From: Streptomyces lateritius
GTDB taxonomy: Bacteria > Actinomycetota > Actinomycetes > Streptomycetales > Streptomycetaceae
Length of the DNA: 64,000 nucleotides
Assembly: GCF_014649715.1 (NCBI RefSeq)
Contig: NZ_BMTO01000011.1
Coordinates: 55,303 to 119,302, forward strand
Direction: 5' to 3'
Shown here: positions 58,878 to 64,000 of the stretch, one piece after another
Layout: every line of letters begins with the position of its first letter
How positions within the stretch are numbered: position 1 is the first letter of the stretch
The notes under the pieces: model-generated
The model's input: only the letters and a program-made list of their open reading frames with translations
Database searches by the model: none
Told to the model about the DNA's origin: nothing
Translations under genes and position numbers: made by a program

Positions 58878-60083
58878 ATGGCGCGACTCGCCCAGACCCA
58901 TGGTCTGACCGATGTGCAGCAGGAGATCCTCTCCACCGTCCGGGACTTCGTCGACAAGGAGATCATCCCGGTCGCGACGGAGCTGGAGCACCGCGACGAG
59001 TACCCCCAGGAGATCGTCGACGGGCTCAAGGAGCTCGGCGTCTTCGGTCTGATGATCCCCGAGGAGTACGGGGGCCTGGGTGAGTCGCTGCTCACCTACG
59101 CGCTGTGCGTGGAGGAGATCGCCCGCGGCTGGATGTCGGTCTCCGGCATCATCAACACGCACTTCATCGTCGCGTACATGCTCAAGCAGCACGGCACGCA
59201 GGAGCAGAAGGAGTACTTCCTTCCGCGGATGGCGGCGGGCGAGACGCGCGGCGCCTTCTCGATGTCGGAGCCGGCCCTCGGCTCGGACGTGTCGGCCATC
59301 ACGTCCAAGGCGGTCAAGGACGGCGACGAGTACGTCCTCAACGGCCAGAAGATGTGGCTGACGAACGGCGGGACGTCCAACCTGGTCGCCGTTCTCGTCC
59401 GAAGTGACGAAGGACACCCGGAGGGCACCGCCCCCCACAAGTCGATGACGACCTTCCTCGTCGAGAAGGAGCCCGGCTTCGGAGAGGTCCGCCCCGGCCT
59501 CACGATCCCCGGGAAGATCGACAAGATGGGTTACAAGGGCGTCGACACCACCGAGCTCATCATGGACGGACTGCGCATTCCGGCCAATCGGGTGCTCGGC
59601 GGGGTCACCGGCCGAGGGTTTTACCAAATGATGGACGGTGTCGAGGTCGGGCGCGTCAATGTGGCGGCCCGTGGTTGCGGCGTCGCTCAGCGTGCGTTCG
59701 AACTGGGTGTCTCGTATGCCCAGCAGCGCCACACCTTCGGCAAGCCGATCGCCCAGCACCAGGCGATCCAGTTCAAACTGGCCGAAATGGCTACCAAGGT
59801 CGAGGCCGCTCATGCGATGATGGTCAACGCAGCACGCAAAAAGGACTCCGGGGAGCGAAACGACCTCGAAGCAGGGATGGCGAAGTACCTCGCCTCCGAA
59901 TACTGCAAGGAAGTCGTCGAGGACGCGTTCCGTATCCATGGCGGGTACGGGTTCTCGAAGGAGTACGAGATCGAGCGCCTCTACCGCGAGGCTCCGATGC
60001 TGCTCATCGGCGAAGGTACCGCCGAGATCCAGAAAATGATCATTGGTCGTCGGCTGCTCGAGGAGTACCGATTCCAGGGTTGA
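58878..60083 (+). CDS. Acyl-CoA dehydrogenase (probable methylsuccinyl-CoA dehydrogenase)
   Basis: The 401-residue flavoenzyme has the N-terminal helical domain, the acyl-CoA motif GAFSMSEPALGSDVSAI, the FAD-binding WLTNGG region and C-terminal helices with RHTFGKPIAQHQAIQFKLAE and DAFRIHGGYGFSKEYEIERL. The terminal LLIGEGTAEIQKMIIGRRLL contains the usual catalytic base region. In this cluster the natural reaction is oxidation of methylsuccinyl-CoA to mesaconyl-CoA. The ATG at 58878 gives normal family length. From about 59,560 on, codon choice becomes noticeably richer in A/T-ending codons than in the rest of the operon. Confidence 0.92.
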   Translation: MARLAQTHGLTDVQQEILSTVRDFVDKEIIPVATELEHRDEYPQEIVDGLKELGVFGLMIPEEYGGLGESLLTYALCVEEIARGWMSVSGIINTHFIVAYMLKQHGTQEQKEYFLPRMAAGETRGAFSMSEPALGSDVSAITSKAVKDGDEYVLNGQKMWLTNGGTSNLVAVLVRSDEGHPEGTAPHKSMTTFLVEKEPGFGEVRPGLTIPGKIDKMGYKGVDTTELIMDGLRIPANRVLGGVTGRGFYQMMDGVEVGRVNVAARGCGVAQRAFELGVSYAQQRHTFGKPIAQHQAIQFKLAEMATKVEAAHAMMVNAARKKDSGERNDLEAGMAKYLASEYCKEVVEDAFRIHGGYGFSKEYEIERLYREAPMLLIGEGTAEIQKMIIGRRLLEEYRFQG

Positions 60084-60249
60084 TTGTCGCTTTTGAGCCG
60101 GTTCGGCCGCGAAGAAGATCACACCCTGTCATCTTCTTCCGGCCGCCGACTCGGCTTCTGGCTTGCCCAGTTGCGCCCCGCAACCGATAGCATCGCCGGA
60201 AAGCCGCCGTCCCCCGCCAGTGCGGCATCACCCGCTACGAAGGTCATCC

Positions 60250-60906
60250 ATGCCCCACAGCCAAACCTCTGCACACCGCGACAGCCTCGCCGGCGTACGC
60301 CTCGCGCGCGGAGCATCGCCGTGGCTTCTGCCGACCGTCGCCACCGCGGCGCTCAGCCTGGCGCGCTCGCGCAGGTCGAGGCGCGCCGCGGCCATCGCCG
60401 TGCCCACCACCGCGCTCGCGGCCGGCATGCTGTGGTTCTTCCGCGACCCCGAGCGGGAGATCGCTCAGGGCCGGGTCATCTCCCCCGCCGACGGTGTGGT
60501 GCAGAGCATCATGCCGTGGAAGGACGGACGCACCCGGGTCGCCATCTTCATGAGCCCGCTGAACGTCCACGTCAACCGCGCGCCGCTGGCCGGCACGGTG
60601 ACGTCCGTGGAGCACATCCCCGGCGGGTTCGTCCCGGCGTTCAACAAGGAGAGCGAGAACAACGAGCGCGTTGTCTGGCACTTCGACACCGAGCTCGGCG
60701 ACATCGAGATGGTGCAGATCGCCGGGGCCGTGGCCCGCCGCATCGTTCCGTACATCCCGCAGGGGACGAAGGTCGAGCAGGGCGAGCGCATCGGTCTGAT
60801 CCGATTCGGGTCGCGCGTTGACATCTACCTTCCGGAAGGTGTCGACGTCGCTGTCGAGGTCGGTCAGACCACGACCGCAGGGGTGACTCGCATTGACCGT
60901 GATTGA
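60250..60906 (+). CDS. psd: Phosphatidylserine decarboxylase
   Basis: This 218-residue membrane-associated enzyme has an N-terminal hydrophobic region (about 20-58; AAIAVPTTALAAGMLWFFRD), VISPADGVVQSIMPW, FMSPLNVHVNRAPLAGTVTS with the catalytic His, and LIRFGSRVDIYLPEG, in which cleavage before the serine yields the pyruvoyl cofactor. It makes phosphatidylethanolamine. Its GTG/ATG context (GAAGG before the ATG at 60250) is good. The 166-base gap after the dehydrogenase has no terminator, so it may be co-transcribed with the pathway operon. Its stop overlaps the pssA start by 14 bases. Confidence 0.94.
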   Translation: MPHSQTSAHRDSLAGVRLARGASPWLLPTVATAALSLARSRRSRRAAAIAVPTTALAAGMLWFFRDPEREIAQGRVISPADGVVQSIMPWKDGRTRVAIFMSPLNVHVNRAPLAGTVTSVEHIPGGFVPAFNKESENNERVVWHFDTELGDIEMVQIAGAVARRIVPYIPQGTKVEQGERIGLIRFGSRVDIYLPEGVDVAVEVGQTTTAGVTRIDRD

Positions 60907-61765
60907 TCCCGACACCCGGGCCGCGGAATGGGTCGCCGACGCGACCGAGGACGCCGCAGAAGAGGCCGAGGAGATGCCGCTGTCGTTGAGGCTGTCCATA
61001 GCGGACGCCCTCACGCTCGGTAACGCCACGTGCGGATTCATGGCGGTGTACTTCACCACCACCGGCATCCTCATCCCGCACCTCACGGGCAGCGCCGAGA
61101 CCGGCATGGCACGCAACAGCGCCGCCACCGCCGTGATCCTCATGCTGGCCGCGGCGATCTTCGACCTCTTCGACGGCATCGTGGCGCGCAAGCTGCGTTC
61201 GTCGCCGATGGGCGCCGAGCTCGACAACCTCTCGGACCTGATCAGCTTCGGTCTGGCCCCGGCCTACTTCGTACTCGTGTACGGCATGGTCACGCCCGGC
61301 GCGCAGCAGAAGGTCTCGGCGGTGGCCGCGATCGTGGTGCTGCTCGCGGTGGTGCTGCGGCTGGCGAGATTCTCCTGCGTGACCATGAAGGACGGCATGT
61401 TCCAGGGCATGCCGAGCCCCTTCGGCGCGCTCACGGTGGTCTCGATCGTGCTCCTGGAGCTGCCGTTCATCCCGACGCTGCTCGCGATCATCGGTGTCGC
61501 CTGGCTGATGGTGAGCCGGGTCGAGTACCCCAAGCCGCGGGGCGTCCTCGCGGTGGCGATGCTCGCCTGGATCGTCGGTGCCATGGGGATGCTGGCGGCC
61601 TGGGCGTTCGACGCGCCGGGCGGACAGTTCCTGCTGCAGACGGGCTGCGCGCTGCAGGTGGTGATGGGCGCCGTGATCCCCCTCTTCGCGACCGCCCGCA
61701 GGGTGAACACCTTCCGCGGCAGCCGCCGCGAGAGCCGCGAGGCTCGTGCGGCGCAGCTGCCCTAG
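60893..61765 (+). CDS. pssA: CDP-diacylglycerol-serine O-phosphatidyltransferase
   Basis: The 290-residue integral membrane protein has the CDP-alcohol phosphotransferase motif DGIVARKLRSSPMGAELDNL (about residues 98-117) with the catalytic aspartates, about 7-8 membrane helices and an acidic N-terminus (TEDAAEEAEEM). It condenses CDP-diacylglycerol with serine, providing the substrate for Psd. It starts inside psd: a TTG at 60893 behind AGGGG, or a GTG at 60899. The C-terminal tail is Arg-rich. Confidence 0.93.
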   Translation: MTVIDPDTRAAEWVADATEDAAEEAEEMPLSLRLSIADALTLGNATCGFMAVYFTTTGILIPHLTGSAETGMARNSAATAVILMLAAAIFDLFDGIVARKLRSSPMGAELDNLSDLISFGLAPAYFVLVYGMVTPGAQQKVSAVAAIVVLLAVVLRLARFSCVTMKDGMFQGMPSPFGALTVVSIVLLELPFIPTLLAIIGVAWLMVSRVEYPKPRGVLAVAMLAWIVGAMGMLAAWAFDAPGGQFLLQTGCALQVVMGAVIPLFATARRVNTFRGSRRESREARAAQLP

Positions 61766-61780
61766 GGACACGCGTACGAC

Positions 61781-61822
61781 ACGAGATGGGCCCGGAGACT
61801 TCCGTCTCCGGGCCCATCTCGT
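61781..61822. terminator. 18-bp perfect hairpin after pssA
   Basis: The arms 61781-61798 and 61805-61822 are exactly complementary around the loop CTTCCG, starting 15 bases after the pssA stop. It is followed within 6 bases by repeat element copy C and is probably the terminator of the long ccr-pssA transcription unit. Confidence 0.8.
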
Positions 61823-61827
61823 TCCTC

Positions 61828-62002
61828 GGTCGTGTCCGGAAGGTAGCGCCGTCTGCCCGCAGGGCAGGGCCTGCGGCGTCTGGTGCGTGCGATCGCGAGG
61901 CGGAGGATCGCCCTCGTACCGGGCGCACTCGGGTGATCCCGACAACGCGGCGAGCGTGCGTGCCAGGCGTCGCGGGCCAGGCGGGACTCTACGGACACGG
62001 CC
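61828..62002 (-). repeat. Terminal-inverted-repeat element, copy C (about 175 bp)
   Basis: The element runs from GGTCGTGTCCGGAAGGTAGC to ACGGACACGGCC and matches copy B along its whole length by eye. Its right end lies two bases from the CTAG whose complement is the TAG stop of the double-GNAT gene (62005). Confidence 0.75.
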
Positions 62003-62004
62003 AC

Positions 62005-63021
62005 CTAGGGCAGCTGTTTGTAGTACAGCGTGGTGGGGCGGAGCGTGCCGGTGGGGTCGGCGGCGAAGTCGGGGATGACGCCGGCCGGGGTCCAGTCGGC
62101 CTTGCGGTAGAGGCCCTCGGCGGGGCTGTCGGTCTGGGTGTCCAGGATCAGCAGGGTGAGGCCCTGGGCCACCGCGTGCGACTCCGCCGTGGCGAGGAGG
62201 CGGGCACCGAGGCCCTGGCCGCGGGCGGTGCGGTGGACGATCAGCCGGGCGATCTCGCCGCGGTGGCGGCCGTTCGGCTTGTCGGTACGGACGAGAGTGA
62301 CCGCGCCGAGGATCTCGTCTCCGGTGCCGTACGCCGCCCACACCTCCCGTACGCCCCGCTCGGCCTCGTCGGCGACCTCCCGCCACCAGGAGGCGGCCTC
62401 GCCGGGTTCGAGGGGCGCCAGGAAGCCGAGGGAGGCTCCGCCGTCGACGGCGTCCACGAGGAGGGCGGCGAGGCCGTCGGCGGCGTGGGCTCGGATCCGC
62501 GCGGGGCCGAGCCGCTCGACTTGCGGGGCGGGGCTCAGGACCCTCTCCAGGCAGAGCAGGCCGGGGCGGTCGTCCCAGGGGTGGACCGGCCGGAAGCCGA
62601 GCCGGCGGTAGAGCGCGAGGGCGTGTTCCCGCCAGAGCCAGACAGAGAGGCGCACGGAACGGGCTCCGGTCGCCTCGGCGCGGCGCAGGGCCTCGTCCAT
62701 CAGGGCGGCCGCGGCGCCCCGCCCGCGCGCGGCGGGGTCGACCCAGAGGCGCTTGATCTCCGGTGCCCCATGGGCGCGCGGCGCGCTCAGGACCACCACG
62801 CCGGCCGCCGTCTCCGCCCCGTCCACGGCGAGCAGGACGGTGTCGTCGGCGAGGGCGGTCTCCGGGGTGAGCACCTCGGCCCGGTAGGCGGGCGGCAGCT
62901 CGGCGGGCGAGCCGGCCGGGGTGCCCTTCTCCGCCTCCGTGCTCAGGTGGTAGGCGGCGAGGAGGGTGGAGATCCGGGGGTCGCCGAGGGCGGCGGGCCG
63001 GACGGTGAGGAAGTCGTTCAT
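62005..63021 (-). CDS. Protein with two fused GNAT domains
   Basis: The 338-residue protein contains two N-acetyltransferase modules. The first (about 5-165) has EIKRLWVDPAARGRGAAAAL as its acetyl-CoA loop and SVWLWREHALALYRRLGFRP. The second (about 170-330) has EIARLIVHRTARGQGLGARL and LDTQTDSPAEGLYRKADWTP. Both retain the Q/R-x-x-G-x-G/A motif (RGRGAA, RGQGLG), so both may bind acetyl-CoA. Fusions of this kind occur in mycothiol synthase, but this sequence does not show the MshD specificity features. Substrate unknown. The TAG stop lies at the boundary of repeat copy C. Confidence 0.82.
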   Translation of the reverse strand: MNDFLTVRPAALGDPRISTLLAAYHLSTEAEKGTPAGSPAELPPAYRAEVLTPETALADDTVLLAVDGAETAAGVVVLSAPRAHGAPEIKRLWVDPAARGRGAAAALMDEALRRAEATGARSVRLSVWLWREHALALYRRLGFRPVHPWDDRPGLLCLERVLSPAPQVERLGPARIRAHAADGLAALLVDAVDGGASLGFLAPLEPGEAASWWREVADEAERGVREVWAAYGTGDEILGAVTLVRTDKPNGRHRGEIARLIVHRTARGQGLGARLLATAESHAVAQGLTLLILDTQTDSPAEGLYRKADWTPAGVIPDFAADPTGTLRPTTLYYKQLP

Positions 63022-63085
63022 GGCCCGAGCTTCACACTCGGTTGTTACCCCAAGGTGACGACATGCTCATGCCTACGATGATCAC

Positions 63086-63958
63086 ATGCATGTGTTCCTC
63101 GCGGGCGCCACGGGCGTGATCGGCCGGCTCCTCCTCCCCCTGCTCCTCGACGCCGGCCACCGCGTGACCGGCGTCTCCCGCTCGGCCGAGGGCGTCGAAC
63201 GGATCCGCGCGAGCGGCGCGGAGGGCGTACGGGCCGACGCGCTGGATCCACGGGGCCTGCGCCGCGCCGTCGCCGAGGCCGCCCCCGACGTCGTGATCCA
63301 CCAGCTGACCGATCTCGCCTCGGCCGACGGCGCGGCCAACAACCGGCTGCGCCGCGAGGGCACGCGCCACCTCGTGGACGCGGCGCGGGCCGCGGGCGTG
63401 AGCCGGATCGTCGCGCAGTCGATCGGCTGGGCGTACGCGCCCGGGGACGGTCCCGCCGACGAGTCCGTACCGCTGGACCGCACGGACGATCAGCCGCGGG
63501 CGCGGATCGTGGGAGGGGTGCGGGCGCTGGAGACACAGGCCGCCGAGCTGCCGGAGGGGGTGGTCCTGCGGTACGGCGTCCTCTACGGTCCCGGCACCTG
63601 GTACGCCCCCGGCGGGCCGGTCGCGGCGGCGCTGCGCGGCGACGACCGGGCCCGCTTCCTCGGCAGCGTGGCGGCGGACGCCTCGGTGAGCTCCTTCGTC
63701 CACGTCGAGGACGCGGCGAAGGCAGCCGCCCTGGCCCTGGAATGGCCGGCGGGCGTGTACAACGTGGTCGACGACGAGCCCGCCCCCGCCCACACCTGGG
63801 TCCCGGTGCTCGCGCGGGCCCTCGGCTCACCGGCCCCCGCGCGGACGGCGGGCGGTGCGCCCTGGGCCCGGGGCGCCTCGAACGCCCGGGCGCGGGCAAA
63901 CGGCTGGACACCGGCGTACCCGTCCTGGCGCGAGGGCTTCGCCCGCCAGGGGAGCTGA
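63086..63958 (+). CDS. NAD(P)-dependent epimerase/dehydratase-like SDR protein
   Basis: The 290-residue extended/atypical SDR begins HVFLAGATGVIGRLLLPLLL, a typical Rossmann GxxGxxG, and continues VIHQLTDLASADGAANNRLR and RIVAQSIGWAYAPG, where the usual YxxxK catalytic pair is replaced. The C-terminus (GVYNVVDDEPAPAHTWVPVL) has the domain that binds the substrate side. It belongs with NAD-dependent epimerase/dehydratase proteins of unknown substrate. It is divergent from the double-GNAT gene and followed by a hairpin. Confidence 0.85.
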   Translation: MHVFLAGATGVIGRLLLPLLLDAGHRVTGVSRSAEGVERIRASGAEGVRADALDPRGLRRAVAEAAPDVVIHQLTDLASADGAANNRLRREGTRHLVDAARAAGVSRIVAQSIGWAYAPGDGPADESVPLDRTDDQPRARIVGGVRALETQAAELPEGVVLRYGVLYGPGTWYAPGGPVAAALRGDDRARFLGSVAADASVSSFVHVEDAAKAAALALEWPAGVYNVVDDEPAPAHTWVPVLARALGSPAPARTAGGAPWARGASNARARANGWTPAYPSWREGFARQGS

Positions 63959-63969
63959 CGACGGCCGGG

Positions 63970-64000
63970 CCGTCCCGCCGCGGACCACGCGGCGGGACGG
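63970..64000 (+). terminator. 13-bp hairpin after the epimerase gene
   Basis: Arms 63970-63982 and 63988-64000 are perfect complements with a five-base loop (GACCA), 12 bases after the stop. The downstream sequence is outside the window, so a T-run cannot be checked. Confidence 0.6.

Overview
The window is very GC-rich DNA (roughly 70% or more by eye) with strong G/C bias at third codon positions, many GTG starts, 1-8 base gene overlaps and several apparently leaderless genes. It also carries a crotonyl-CoA carboxylase/reductase and ethylmalonyl-CoA mutase cluster. Together these point to the chromosome of a Streptomyces or close relative. I see no rRNA, tRNA, CRISPR array or origin.

Layout. 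1-6.95 kb: a GlxA-type regulator, two SAM methyltransferases, an AraC regulator divergent from an NmrA-like oxidoreductase, a pterin dehydratase and an XRE regulator facing a small membrane protein. 7.1-18.4 kb: a TagC-like beta-propeller protein, a broken ltrA gene, an amino-acid permease, a membrane alkaline-phosphatase-superfamily protein, a degenerate recombinase-like protein, two metallo-beta-lactamase-fold hydrolases flanking a DedA protein, and an aminotransferase-fold protein that has lost its PLP lysine. 19.3-26 kb: a secreted 2058-residue YD-repeat (Rhs-type) protein with a cationic, tryptophan-rich C-terminal tip, followed after a hairpin by a small multi-TM protein that is the obvious immunity candidate. 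26.5-37.8 kb: transketolase, methyltransferase, VOC protein, arginase-like protein, and an MFS / GntR / adenosine deaminase locus whose probable shared operator can be read in the sequence, then a SUKH protein and a GNAT. 38-45.2 kb: a secreted S15-type hydrolase and a tightly overlapped operon of four unrelated peptidases (M55, M20, S9, S66) behind a 27-codon ORF. 45.3-50.4 kb: a broken fragment, an SRPBCC protein, a radical-SAM gene behind a perfect LexA-type box, a secreted S33 peptidase, a Rid protein and a HEAT-repeat protein.

50.7-61.8 kb is the metabolic core: a tandem 3-hydroxyacyl-CoA dehydrogenase and a TetR regulator, then ccr, ecm/meaA, a CitE-like lyase, a MaoC hydratase and an acyl-CoA dehydrogenase, continued by psd and pssA. 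This is the ethylmalonyl-CoA pathway for C2 assimilation and supply of ethylmalonyl-/methylmalonyl-CoA, with phosphatidylethanolamine synthesis genes attached. The window ends with a double-GNAT protein and an NAD-dependent epimerase-like protein.

Three copies of one terminal-inverted-repeat element (two of about 175 bp, one deleted to about 60 bp) lie against CTAG stop sites of three genes. Decayed genes (ltrA, a DUF5107 gene, a carboxypeptidase-regulatory-like fragment, a zinc-ribbon ORF) show ongoing gene loss. The most promising candidates for something undescribed are the Rhs tip/immunity pair, the four-peptidase operon with its leader ORF and palindrome, and the CTAG-associated repeat family.
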